Positions 43,421 through 54,170 of a stretch of DNA of 64,000 nucleotides are shown here, piece by piece (position 1 is the stretch's first letter; each line of letters begins with the position of its first letter). The stretch comes from Diplonema papillatum (lineage: Eukaryota > Euglenozoa > Diplonemea > Diplonemida > Diplonemidae): assembly GCA_030068145.1 (NCBI GenBank), contig JAPJBO010000548.1, positions 89,116 through 153,115 of the forward strand, given 5' to 3'. The notes under the pieces are model-generated. The model saw only the letters and a program-made list of their open reading frames with translations, ran no database searches and had not been told where the DNA came from. The translations under genes and the position numbers were made by a program.

Positions 43421-46400
43421 ATGGGCAATCAGCTAGCAATGGGGGTTGACATGAACCCCGCTGACATCTTGGAGGGGCTGAAACCGAAAGCACCTCTTGG
43501 CGGAGGCAAAGGGCGGCTGCTTAGGAGCCTTCACTGCACGAGTGAAGATGGTGATGTGGTCTGTAAGATGTTTCTTAAGACTGATGTAAAAGATGACAAA
43601 GAGCTCGATAGTCACCATCGGCGGCTGAATCGATGCGAAGCAAGCCTCAAGGAGTTGAGGAGGAAGAACCCGGAGGCACCAACCAATGTGTGCTTCTATT
43701 CTTTGTACAAAAACGTCCCGTGGACTGACCGTGCTGATACAGGAGCTGCCTTTGTCATTCGCACGTTCTTCCGATATTCCCTGCAGGAGCGGATTATGAC
43801 TCGTCCTTTTCTGACAAGTGACAGTAAGCTGTGGCTGTCGTTCCAACTCTTGAAGGCTGTGCAGGAGCTGCATGCTGCACACGTTCCACATGGCGACTTG
43901 AAGGTTCAAAACGTTATGATTACCAGCCTCGGGTGGCTGTATGTAACAGACGTAGCCCCCTTCAAACCTTCCCACATTTCAAATCCGGCAGATTTTTCGT
44001 ATTTCTTTGACAGTGCTGAGAACAGACACTGCAACCTAGCCCCGGAGAGAATTACTGATGACTCCCTTGTGGCTGAGAAGCAAACCGATCCTGTGACTGA
44101 GAAGATGGACGTTTTCGGGGTTGGCTGCGCAATAGCTCAAGTGTTTCAAGGTGGTGAAGTCCTGTTCAAGCTGGACCAGCTTTTGGCATACAAAAATGGA
44201 AAGTATGACGCTGCTTCTGCTTTACGAGACAAGCTCCAAGGAGAGGAGCAACAGGGGAAAATTGTCGATTTCATCATGGCTCTGCTTGCACGAGATCCAG
44301 AAGAGCGACCGACCGCAAGTCAGGCTCTTGCAAAATTTTGCCCATCGGTTTTCCCAAAGTTTTTTGACGGCTTTCACAGCAAGATCATCGGACCGCTTGT
44401 GTCACTTTCCCCTGACAAAAGGGTTTCTGCTCTCACATCTCAGCTGAAGGACATCTTGCAGTACGTGAGAACATGCACTGTTGCTGAGAACGACACTGAG
44501 GCTGCTTCTGAGGAAGCAATTCGTGACAATTTGCGAACAGCAGTTGTTATTTTAGCCACTGTCCTTTGCGGGTCGTTAAGGCATTGTCTTATCATGCAGA
44601 ACAGGACTTCGTGTCTCCAAGCAATGATGGAGATATCTCCACATGCAGGCGACGACTGCAACTTACAAATGCTGCTGCCCTATGCTGTCGTTGCGGCGAA
44701 GAACGAGACATCATTGGTGCGTGCTACAGCTGTGAAGACTATCTCAGTGACATTGCAAAATATCGAGTCCTTCCCAACTGGAGAAGCCACACTTTTTGAT
44801 GATTACATCATCCCAGCCATAACTCCTTTGGCTACAGATCCAACAGTACTGGTAAAAGCGGCATTGGCAGAATGTCTTCCTGAAATTGCATCTCATGCAC
44901 GCCGTTTGCTGGAAAGTAGGCAATTATTTGCTCCAGTCAGTGAATCCCGCTCGGATTTGCCTTACAACAATGGCTACGATGCCGATTTGAACCGGTTGCA
45001 GAACCACTTTGAAACCCTCATCCGCCTACTTGTTCTTGATGGTGATGTGTCCGCATGGGTCACCCGCGCTTTTCTGTCCGATATTCCGAAGCTGTGCCTG
45101 TTCTATGGGCGGCAACGCACAAACAACTTCATAATTCCAACCCTCACAATCTCGGTACTCTTCCTTAATGCTCCTGACTTCCAAGTGCGAAGAGACTTGC
45201 AGAGGCAGCTGGTCGGAATAGCTCTGTTTGTTGGCGCTACATTCCTTAGCTACATCTTACCATGCATCAAAGAAGGCTTGCTAGATGTAGAAGAAATTGT
45301 TGTTCATGAAGCACTCAACAGCTTGTCCAAGTTGTCAGCTCTTGGTATGCTTCATTTTCGCTTTTTTTGCTGTTGGTCTGGTGCTGGACATTTCAGTTTG
45401 CTTTTGGCAACCCTGGCACACCACGTTACGAAATCAACACACCACAGGCATGCTCGACAAGAAAGCTCTGGTGGATTTGAGCGAGGTAGTGGTCCCCCTC
45501 CTATTGCACCCCAGCAACTGGATTCGGACAGGTGCGCTTGATTTCTTTGCAAGCATGGGCGCTCAGTTGTCACATGTGGACTTGTTTTGCTTCATCCTCC
45601 CTATCCTTAAGCCGTTTTTGAAGTACCCGGTACCTGAACTTGCAAAAGAAACCCTGGAAGCAGCCCTTGTCCCTCGAATTCCACGGCAGGTATTCGATGA
45701 AGCCATCAGCCGAGGAAGCGCAGATGCTGTGCTAGGATTCCTGCAGGACGAGTCACCAAAAAGTTTACGATACTCTCAAAAACGAGGCTCTGACTATTCA
45801 CTTTCCAGTATTTCGCCTGGTCAAGAAACCTCGAGTCTTGGTGGCCGATCACAATCAAACTCCCCCTTAGAGCCAGCCCAGTCTGGAGGAACTGAGTCCT
45901 TTCTGGCATCAGGACCAGTTTTGGCTCAAGGTGAGTTGCAAAAGCAACAAGTTCAAAAATACATCGAATCCATAGTAAAGGCAGCAAATCGATGCAAAGA
46001 GGACGCAAAGCACATGAGAGGTGCCGATACAGACATGACACTAACTTCTAAGGGTGATCAACCCGATGCAAAGGTGGTGGGGACCGGGCAGACACTCTCA
46101 TTGGCAAGAGAACAGGCACTACTTCCTCAGTTGAAAGAGCTAGAATTTACAAGAGACGAAATAGATTCGCTTCATGACCATTGCCCAAATCTTCGCATGG
46201 TTCGCCCAACTGAAAGACAGAAACGGCGTATGCAATCGAAATCGTTGGCAGTCGAAAAAAAAGGAGCACCAACAGCCCCTTCACGGTCACAAGATGCTGC
46301 AGGGTACAGCATTCTGAAGTACACCCGTCCAACCCACAACCTCATTTGCCAAGCCGAAGAGCACTCGGCATCTGTTACAGACATATCTGTGCATGACACT

Positions 46401-47706
46401 TTGCCCATCTTTATTACTTCTTCTATGGATACTTATGTCCGACTCTGGGATGTGCGAAAGCTTGACAAGGATTCTGCCCTGGTCTCTCTAGGAACTGGCT
46501 ATTGCGATACCACATCCCAGCATGGCACTGCCTCACCGGTTCTGTCAGTGGCAATGCTTTCCAGGAAGGAGTCGGCTGCCTGTGGAACAGCATCAGGCAG
46601 TTTCACCACATTTTGTCTCACGTCGAGTGTTGTGCTGCATGCCTTGTCACTAGCAGGTATTCTTTCCTTTTTCTCTCACTTTCTCTCAGGAACGGTCGGT
46701 GCACAGTGGGTGGAGAGCGGCCCTGGGACAGAGAAGCCAATTCCTGTACCTCCAGAGCCACCTTGGAGCCTAGCTGGGCCACACTCCAATACCCCCATCG
46801 TCAACTGTGACATCATACTGGAAAATTAACAATACAGGTGGACAAGCAGGGGCCATTTCGAGCTTGCAACGGGCAGCCACATCTGATACTGTTGTCGCTG
46901 GTACACACAATGGGTTTATTTGTGGTGTCGACTGCCGCATGCACAACGAAGCCTTTTGCATTAAAGCCGAGAAGGAACATGGACCCATCACATCAATTGT
47001 AGTCGGAGATGAGCAAGGGCGAGAAAGCTGGGTTGTTTCTGCAACAATGACAGGTCATGTAACTCTGTGGGACTTGCGATTTCAGATACCAATTCGCACC
47101 TGGCAAGTCAATGAACCAGTTTACAAACTGAGTTTGAATGGCCCTGACCCTGTTGTGCTGGTTGGTACTAGTACAGTCCAGCGATGGAGCCTTGAAAATC
47201 TAAGACGAGTTGCAGTGTACATTCCGTCAACACATGAACCTGGGACCCCTGCAAAGGAGACAAGGAATGCCTATGCTGATGTTGTTGGTAGCATTGGGCA
47301 GACCCACGACAATTCTATTCGAGCGCTTTGCGGGTCTCGTGAGGCCACATGGTTTGCAACAGGGGGCACAGATCGAAAGATTCGCTACTGGGACAGCGAA
47401 AGTGTCACCAAAAGCTATGTGGTTTCAGGCACTGACCCAGGACAGCCACCTTACAAATACTCATCTTCCACAGCAAATGAAACAATGGAAGTTCGTGAAG
47501 AAAAGATGGGAGAGGGGGCCAGCCAGGTCCACAGAGGACTACGACCTCCGCCGCAGCAACACAAGGACTGTGTGACTGCACTGTCTCTACTAAGGCCTGT
47601 CCCTGGTTTCTGCCATGTGCCAATCATGGTTTCAGCTTCCCGGGATGGCTGTGTTAAGCTCTGGCAATCTGCCTGCACCAAACCACAGGACAGAAATGCG
47701 CACTAG
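43421..47706 (+). CDS. VPS15: Vps15 / PIK3R4: class III PI3-kinase regulatory pseudokinase
   Basis: Exons 43421-45344, 45448-46656, 46690-46806 and 46838-47706 (introns 103, 33 and 31 nt, all phase 1) give 1,372 residues, close to the ~1,360-1,450 of known Vps15. The N-terminus MGNQLA fits N-myristoylation (Gly2). The protein-kinase domain has K49 (VVCKMF), HGDLKVQN at 157-164 in place of HRD, and DVA at 177 in place of DFG, both typical of Vps15. TRPFL, NPADFSYFFDS and LAPERI are family signatures. HEAT-type helices follow (~300-640), then a linker and a C-terminal WD40 propeller from ~945 (TSSMDTYVRLWDVRKL; MTGHVTLWDLRF; SASRDGCVKLWQS). Known role: it scaffolds and activates Vps34 (PIK3C3) with Vps30/Beclin for autophagy and endosomal sorting, making PI3P. 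The 33-nt intron is in frame without a stop and could be retained; the 31-nt intron is needed to join the frames. Confidence 0.97.
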
Positions 47707-48074
47707 CACAACTAGAGCTGTTTACCACTCTTTCTCCAAGCCCACATACAAGAAGGTTTTTGAGTGTCTTTGTGTATGTTAACGTTCGTACCACCTGAAA
47801 GCTAGCTTGAGGTTTACCTGACTTCTCCACTCTGTTTTCGTAAAGTGCAGCTTCCCTTCTCCACTGTTCAATGAATGCCACAAACCAAATATCTACAGCA
47901 CCTAACAATACTTCGGTTCTTGTCTCATGGTGGGTGCATGTAGCATTTTCGTAGTATCTGGACTGGCCTTTGGACGCCTTGATGTGGGCCAAACTTTCTG
48001 GAGGGACTCAGGGCTTATGCTCCACGTGTGGAACATGTGGATTTTTTGTAATTTTTTCATACTTCACAGTCAGT
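47707..48074. other. Intergenic, gene-to-repeat boundary
   Basis: The 3' flank of VPS15. No gene is supported. From about 48050 rightward, inverted and tandem repeats begin. Confidence 0.5.
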
Positions 48075-48205
48075 CGGGGTCAGACCGACTCGGACCGGGG
48101 GTTTTCGTACTTTTTTCTGCATCAGAAAAAAGTCAGACGGCCGTCTGTCTCAGACCGAGTCGGAAACAGTACGAAAAAAGTACGAAAAAGTCAGACCCGC
48201 AAACC
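48075..48205. repeat. Imperfect palindromic structure with GACTCGG and CGTAC blocks
   Basis: CAGACCGACTCGG and a TTTTCGTACTTTTTTC block on the left are mirrored on the right by CAGACCGAGTCGG and AAAAAAGTACGAAAA. A central perfect palindrome AGACGGCCGTCT lies near 48137. The stretch can fold into a long hairpin with bulges. No target duplication found; it may be a foldback-element terminus. Confidence 0.6.
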
Positions 48206-48231
48206 CAAAACCCACAACGCGGGTTTGCCTA

Positions 48232-48600
48232 GGAATTGGCTTGTGGGGGGGGGTGATTTGGTCTTGTTTTCACATTCTGCAGCCATTATTTCAGCCTAAA
48301 CGAGCGTCTGACCACTTTTTCCGCCGTTTCGGAGCATTTTATGAGCAACTGAGTGGTAGGTTTCGAGTTTTGGATTTCTGGTGACGCCCCCCCTGGGTTT
48401 TCTGATGTTTTCCTTAAGGAATTGCCTTGTGGGAGGTGACTCTGTCTTGTTTTTGCATTCTGCAGCCATTATTTCAGCCTAACGACCACGTATTTTGCAT
48501 TTCCCGAGCATTTTAGGACCACCCAAGTGGTAGGTTTCTGGTTTTGAGCTGCTGGGGGCCCCCCTTTTTCCGGGTCCTTTCAGGGTCCTTTCAGGGTCCC
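48232..48600. repeat. Diverged tandem duplication, 186-bp period, two units
   Basis: GGAATTG at 48232 and 48418 each start a unit sharing CATTCTGCAGCCATTATTTC, CGAGCATTTTA-like and GTGGTAGGTTTC blocks in the same order. The period is close to the 187/190-bp satellite farther right, but the sequence is different. Confidence 0.7.
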
Positions 48601-48700
48601 GGCGGGTTTGCGGGCAAACCCGGAACTCGGTGGCCCTGCGGGCCCCCTTGTGCATTTGATGGATTCTTAGTGCTTCGATGTGGGCCTTCTTGTCCAGGTT

Positions 48701-48723
48701 CGGCCTCTTGTGTGAAGAGGCCG
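48701..48723. other. Conserved 9-bp hairpin in family-A repeat
   Basis: CGGCCTCTT pairs with AAGAGGCCG around GTGTG. The same perfect stem recurs at 51877-51899, 54697-54719 and, in a much more diverged copy, at 62809-62830 with a 4-nt loop. Retention of both arms while flanks change hints at structural constraint. Confidence 0.7.
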
Positions 48724-48793
48724 ACTCGAAAGAAAACAGGATTCAGCACACACAACGCAAACAGGAACTAGAAGAAGAAAAGAAATTCACAAG

Positions 48794-49165
48794 ATGGTTC
48801 GGGTCGGAGTTGTGCTTGAAAAATCTGGTGTTCGAGAGTTCGTGTGGAAGCAGTCAAGGTATGTGAAGTTCCGAGTCAGCGAAAAGGTTCTGACAGAGCT
48901 ATGGGTACATATTTTTGTTGATATTTTGACCGATGCATCCAACGAAACCGTCACAGGAATTCGAAGCTCCTACGAACGACGTTCTTTCAAGGGTCGCAAC
49001 TTCGGGAGAACGTGCCCCCCCATTTCGACATGCAACAGTTGCCTATCACGTTTTCGGTGTTCCTTCAGCAAAGTGCTCCTGAGAGGTCGTGAAGTCCAAG
49101 AAGCTGGCCATCAAAGGCCCCGGAATTCTCAATGGGTGGTCTTGGGGTTGGGGGACAAAATCTGA
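48794..49165 (+). other. Open frame in family-A repeat, probably not a gene
   Basis: After the hairpin, ATG 48794 opens a ~123-residue frame (MVRVGVVLEKSGVREFVWKQ...). The same frame starts at 54790 in copy 3, but in copy 2 the ATG has become ATA followed by a stop-forming TAG, and in copy 4 the frame differs. It is repeat-encoded with no known domain; if it was ever a protein of the element, it is decaying. Confidence 0.35.
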
Positions 49166-49316
49166 CTTGCCACCTCCTCGCGGTGTCCCCTGGAAACGTG
49201 TTTTTCGAAACGCGGCCAAGGCAAGCAGTTCCTTTGCTGTGGGTGAAAGCCCCTAACTTCGTATCTGGCCTCCGAGCTGTGCACCTACTCTTCCCAGGCG
49301 TAAAAAAGGTCGGCAA

Positions 49317-49615
49317 GAAAGCAGCAGCAGCAGCAAGGCAGCAGCAGCAAGGCAGGCAGCAGTAGAAGCAAGGCAGCAGCAGCAAGGCAGCAGCAGCAAG
49401 GCAGCAGCAGCAAGGCAGCCACGGCAAGGCAGCCGCGGCAAGGCAGCAACGGCAATGCAGCAGCAGAAGCAAGACAGCAGCGGCAAGGCAGCAGCAGCAA
49501 GGCAAGACAGCAGCGGCAAGGCAGGAGCGGCAGCAGGACAGCAGCAGCAAGGCAGCAGCAGCAAGGCAGCAGCGGCAAGGCAGCAGCAGCAAGGCAGCCA
49601 GAGCAAGACAGCAGC
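49317..49615. repeat. CAG/AAGGCAG compound microsatellite
   Basis: GCAGCAGCAAG-type units with interspersed GCGGCAAG variants. Homologous to 52496-52812, from which it differs by gain and loss of units. Confidence 0.9.
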
Positions 49616-50388
49616 GGTTAATCAGCAGGAGGAAGAGCACCAACAGAAGGCAGCAGACAGGATAGGAGCTTTGAATTCAAATAAACATAAACAGAAAATC
49701 AAAACACAGACGAAGTTTGTTTGAAGCGCTTAAGAAGGAAATCGGAGCTTGCAATGAAAGCAGTCTTTGCAAGCGAAGGTCCTTGACTGCAGTGTTTGGT
49801 TTTGCGAGAATTCCACAGCTTCGGAGAAAGGCAGCAGAGCAGCAGGAGCAAGAGTAGCAGCAAGAAGAGCAGCAAGAGGAGGAGCAAGGCAGCAGCAAGG
49901 CAGACAGCAACTTTCGTTTCAAAGAAACCTAAACAGGAAATTAAAACACAGACGAAGTTTGCGAATCGGGGCTTCGATGAAAAATGCAAGCCTTTCCATT
50001 TCGAAGGGGGAGGGTCGTTTACTGCAGCGTTTGGTTTTGAGAGAGTTTCACAGCTTCGATGAAAGGCAACAAGAGAAGCAGGAGCAAGAGCAGCACCAGC
50101 ACCAAACACAGGAACAACAGGAGCAGCTAGATGAGCAGCAGCAAGGCAGCAAAAACCCCATCGAAGTCAAGAGAAGGTTGCTTTAAGCCTTTTGTCCGCA
50201 CTTTTCTTCTTATTTTAAAGAAATGAATGTAAAGAAATGAAAAGATGTCCCAGTGCTGGCATGGCAGGCCCCTTTTGGCCCAAAGAACAGGTAGCCACCG
50301 TTGTCAGCACATGGGGTTTCCACTCATTCGCATTTTTTTTTGTAGCAGCAGAAACATCAGCAAGACTGAAGCACCAGCAGGGGGAGAA

Positions 50389-50445
50389 GGAGCAGAAGCA
50401 GCAGCAGCAGCAGCAGCAGAAGTAGCAGCAGAAGCAGCACAGCAT
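50389..50445. repeat. CAG/GAAGCAG microsatellite
   Basis: Short run of AGCAGCAGCAG with GAAG and TAG interruptions. The homologous run at 53584-53660 is longer by about 18 nt, the main length difference between segmental units I and II here. Confidence 0.85.
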
Positions 50446-50530
50446 CAGCAGAACCAAACCAGGAACCCAAAACATTGGGAGGAAGGATGGGGGAGGGGAA
50501 AATGGCTATTGGTTGTCTCTTGTGTGCGTG

Positions 50531-50690
50531 CTTTGGGCTGGTTCATAGGAAAACCAATAGAAACTGGATTCTGAATTTTGAGTTTTTCAGAATTTTTTTT
50601 TGACAAAGGTGAAATTTTTGCTTGGAATTTTTCATTGTGACGAACAGACAGACAGACAGACGGACAAGCCACATAATTATATAGTAACCT
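50531..50690. repeat. Isolated satellite monomer
   Basis: One 5'-truncated copy of the 187/190-bp satellite (starts GGTTCATAGGAAAACC, ends ATTATATAGTAACC), carrying an expanded GACAGACAGACAGACGG tract. It directly abuts module B at 50691, as satellite arrays abut modules elsewhere. Confidence 0.9.
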
Positions 50691-51457
50691 GGGGGACAAA
50701 ATCTGACTTGCCACCTCCTCGCGGTGTCCCCTGGAAACGTGTTTTTCGAAACGCGGCCAAGGCAAGCAGTACCTTTGCTGTGGGTGAAAGCCCCTTACTT
50801 CGTATCTGGCGTCCGAGCTGCGCACCTACCCTTCCCGGGCGTAAAAGATCCTGCCCCAAGCTGCCCAGCAGGAACGGGGGGGGCGGTGCAAAGAGGCACC
50901 TTCCAGGTGAGCCTTGCCAAGTTTGACTCCCTTGTGGCCCTCTCATCGTGAAGGCGGGGTAAAATCGGGATGGTTACCAATGTGCCCCCGGTTTTTTGAA
51001 TTAGTTGGCCCCAGTCTGAGTGACAGGTGGCGGCTTGTGGCTGAGCCGCGGCCTTTCCAGGCCCTTAGCCGACTCTCCTTTCGTTTTTCTGAGTCCCCAG
51101 TGCCGTGGGGCAGGCGCCGGTTGCAGTGTGCAACTGGTGCGGGTTCAAACCGCGCCTGTCTGTGTTCGTGGTTGTGCCGTTTTTCGTTGTGAAGAAGTGA
51201 ACCCGGAGAACCCACCAGGTCAGGCACCAGGTTTCTTGTCTGGCAAACTGTACGGCCTGGTGTTTAAAAAAAAATCAAGGCTGTCTGTGCGGTTGGCTGT
51301 GACAAGTCCACTCCTGCATTTCACAAAATTTGCAGCAGGAGGGACTGAGTCACACCAATCGAAAAGACACCGGAGAATACCCGAGTGTCGGCCCACAAAC
51401 GAAGTATTTGAACTTCCCCTTTTGGAACTTGCTTGTCTTGCCCAAAAAAAAAAAGGA
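50691..51457 (+). mobile_element. Module B, long copy 1: retroposon-like, ends in oligo(A)
   Basis: Starts GGGGGACAAAATCTGAC and runs about 755 bp to an A11 tract at 51446. It shares essentially its whole length with 57964-58714. An A-box-like TGGCTGAGCCGC (51039-51050) and a consensus B-box GGTTCAAACC (51142-51151) are spaced about 100 bp apart, unusually far, so RNA polymerase III transcription is only a possibility. No protein domain found. The oligo(A) end suggests spread through RNA (SINE-like, or the 3' or 5' part of a LINE). Confidence 0.5.
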
Positions 51458-51700
51458 GAGCCGGACCAGAGCGAGGACACGGGCGAGACGGCGAAGCGGA
51501 GACGCACTCGTGTCCCGATGGACGAGGACGCGGCGCCCCAGGCGGACGGTCCCGGGGCCCGCCCCGACAGCACACAACCGGGGGCAGGGGTGGGGACGAC
51601 CTGACGGTGGACGGGTGTGTAGAAGCAAACCCGGGCCCCGCAGCGGATCCGCCCCCCCCTCAGGAACAGCCACCACAACAACAACAACAGCAGGAACAAG
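51458..51700 (+). mobile_element. Fragment with 2A-like peptide, probably a LINE ORF remnant
   Basis: After the A-run, a GC-rich stretch reads DGCVEANPGP at 51610-51639 within an Arg/Asp/Pro-rich frame (from 51433), followed by PPPPQEQPP and a Gln run. The consensus for ribosome-skipping 2A peptides is D-[V/I]-E-x-N-P-G-P; here Cys replaces the Asp. Known: 2A-like peptides occur at N-termini of some non-LTR retrotransposon proteins (e.g. trypanosome L1Tc, sea-urchin elements). No endonuclease or reverse transcriptase is present in the window, so this is a short fragment at best. The frame is cut by a module-B start at 51701. Confidence 0.4.
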
Positions 51701-52495
51701 GGGGGACAAAATCTGACTTGCCACCTCCTCGCGGTGTCCCCTGGAAACGTGTTTTTCGAAACGCGAACCCGGAACCCGCAAACCCCCCCCGCAAACCCGC
51801 ACTCGGTGGCCCTGCGGGCCCCCTCGTGCATTTGATGGATTCTTAGTGCTTCGATGTGGGCCTTCTTGTCCAGGTTCGGCCTCTTGTGTGAAGAGGCCGA
51901 CTCGAAAGAAAACAGGATTCAGCACACACAACGCAAACAGGAACTAGAAGAAGAAAAGAAATTCACAAGATAGTTCGGGTCGGAGTTGTGCTTGAAAAAT
52001 CTGGTGTTCGAGAGTTCGTGTGGAAGCAGTCAAGGTATGTGAAGTTCCGAGTCAGCGAAAAGGTTCTGACAGAGCTATGGGTACATATTTTTGTTGATAT
52101 TTTGACCGATGCATCAACGAAACCGTCACAGGAATTCGAAGCTCCTACGAACGACGTTCTTTCAAGGGTCGCAACTTCGGGAGAACGTGCCCCCCCATTT
52201 CGACATGCAACAGTTGCCTATCACGTTTTCGGTGTTCCTTCAGCAAAGTGCTCCTGAGAGGTCGTGAAGTCCAAGAAGCTGGCCATCAAAGGCCCCGGAA
52301 TTCTCAATGGGTGGTCTTGGGGTTGGGGGACAAAATCTGACTTGCCACCTCCTCGCGGTGTCCCCTGGAAACGTGTTTTTCGAAACGCGGCCAAGGCAAG
52401 CAGTTCCTTTGCTGTGGGTGAAAGCCCCTAACTTCGTATCTGGCCTCCGAGCTGTGCACCTACTCTTCCCAGGCGTAAAAAAGGTCGGCAAGAAA

Positions 52496-52812
52496 GCAGC
52501 AGCAGCAGCAAGGCAGCAGCAGCAAGGCAGGCAGCAGTAGAAGCAAGGCAGCAGCAGCAAGGCAGCAGCAGCAAGGCAGCAGCAGCAAGGCAGCAGCAGC
52601 AAGGCAGCAGCAGCAAGGCAGCCAGGCAAGGCAGCGCGGCAAGGCAGCAACGGCAAGGCAGCAGCAGCAAGGCAGCAGCGGCAAGGCAGCAGCGGCAAGG
52701 CAGCAGCAGCAAGGCAAGACAGCAGCGGCAGGCAGCAGCGGCAAGGCAGCAGCAGCAAGGCAGCAGCGGCAAGGCAGCAGCAGCAAGGCAGCCAGAGCAA
52801 GACAGCAGCGGT
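52496..52812. repeat. CAG/AAGGCAG compound microsatellite
   Basis: Homologue of 49317-49615 with a different number and order of GCAGCAGCAAG and GCGGCAAG units. Confidence 0.9.
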
Positions 52813-53583
52813 TAATCAGCAGGAGGAAGAGCACCAACAGAAGGCAGCAGACAGGATAGGAGCTTTGAATTCAAATAAACATAAACAGAAAATCAAAACA
52901 CAGACGAAGTTTGTTTGAAGCGCTTAAGAAGGAAATCGGAGCTTGCAATGAAAGCAGTCTTTGCAAGCGAAGGTCCTTGACTGCAGTGTTTGGTTTTGCG
53001 AGAATTCCACAGCTTCGGAGAAAGGCAGCAGAGCAGCAGGAGCAAGAGTAGCAGCAAGAAGAGCAGCAAGAGGAGGAGCAAGGCAGCAGCAAGGCAGACA
53101 GCAACTTTCGTTTCAAAGAAACCTAAACAGGAAATTAAAACACAGACGAAGTTTGCGAATCGGGGCTTCGATGAAAAATGCAAGCCTTTCCATTTCGAAG
53201 GGGGAGGGTCGTTTACTGCAGCGTTTGGTTTTGAGAGAGTTTCACAGCTTCGATGAAAGGCAACAAGAGAAGCAGGAGCAAGAGCAGCACCAGCACCAAA
53301 CACAGGAACAACAGGAGCAGCTAGATGAGCAGCAGCAAGGCAGCAAAAACCCCATCGAAGTCAAGAGAAGGTTGCTTTAAGCCTTTTGTCCACACTTTTC
53401 TTCTTATTTTAAAGAAATGAATGTAAAGAAATGAAAAGATGTCCCAGTGCTGGCATGGCAGGCCCCTTTTGGCCCAAAGAACAGGTAGCCACCGTTGTCA
53501 GCACATGGGGTTTCCACTCATTCGCATTTTTTTTTGTAGCAGCAGAAACATCAGCAAGACTGAAGCACCAGCAGGGGGAGAAG

Positions 53584-53660
53584 GAGCAGAAGCAGCAGCA
53601 GCAGCAGCAGCAGAAGCAGCAGCAGCAGAAGTAGCAGCAGAAGCAGCACAGCATCAGCAG
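53584..53660. repeat. CAG/GAAGCAG microsatellite
   Basis: Longer homologue of 50389-50445, with an extra GAAGCAGCAGCAGCA-type segment. Confidence 0.85.
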
Positions 53661-53738
53661 AACCAAACCAGGAACCCAAAACATTGGGAGGAAGGATGGG
53701 GGAGGGGAAAATGGCTATTGGTTGTCTCTTGTGTGCGT

Positions 53739-54170
53739 GCTTTGTCCTATCTTTGAAGGGTTGAAAGGAAGCTGCACTTTGCAACGCGGGAGTACCTGTC
53801 GAGCCAGTCAGCAAGATCAACCCGTGTCACTATGCCAGCATTTTGGATCAGATGCGAGCCCCTCCATAGGCTTTGTTGAGCGTCCTTGACGTTCATGCTT
53901 TGAGCAACTCCTGCAGGCAGTTCCTCGCAACTGGCCGAAAAAACTTTGTCTCACGACATTGTATGTGGCTAACCGCAGTGGAAACAAAACAGGAGGAAGC
54001 AAACCTTTCGAGGTCTGCGTGTTCATAGTTCTGATGATCCCTAATCGGTGGAAGTTTTGGGCAGATTAGAGACAGACAAAGCACACGCATAGCAACAATC
54101 TTTGGCACGGGGACTGTGATACTTGGGTATATTTTTCGAATTTTCAAGTTTTGGAAAAAAATATTATGAG
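53739..54170. repeat. Duplicated block C, copy 1
   Basis: About 430 bp, from CCTATCTTTGAAGGGTTG to a TTTTGGAAAAAAATATTATG end. It is nearly identical to 56316-56748 (offset about 2,576). It follows a CAG-containing block and precedes a CAGCACCAG array in both places, so it belongs to a larger composite unit. No gene content recognised. Confidence 0.85.

Larger units (their letters stand above)
48626..50522. repeat. Segmental repeat unit I
   Basis: This 1.9-kb block runs: family-A repeat (48626-49130), module-B start (49151), CAG-type array (49317-49615), a mixed block ending near GATGTCCCAGTGCTGGC, a second CAG array (50389-50445) and a tail ending TGTGTGCGTGCTTTG. It is nearly identical to 51801-53738 at an offset of about 3.18-3.19 kb; visible differences are a few substitutions and array-length changes. 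The Leu/Cys/Ala-rich minus frames here are translations of the CAG arrays. Confidence 0.85.
51801..53738. repeat. Segmental repeat unit II
   Basis: Near-identical partner of 48626-50522 with the same internal order: family A, module-B start at 52325, CAG array 52496-52812, mixed block, CAG array 53584-53660. It then continues into a block absent from unit I (53739-54170). Near-identity indicates recent duplication or ongoing gene conversion. Confidence 0.85.

Noticed and set aside
49065-49643. Leu/Cys/Ala-rich minus-strand 'membrane' proteins (also 52240-52837, 56003-56353)
   Set aside because: Direct translations of CAG-type microsatellites; length varies with the array.
51020-51604. 194-residue + frame in module B
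   Set aside because: Parallel copies at 55421 and 58293 change length with truncation of the module and no protein domain is present.
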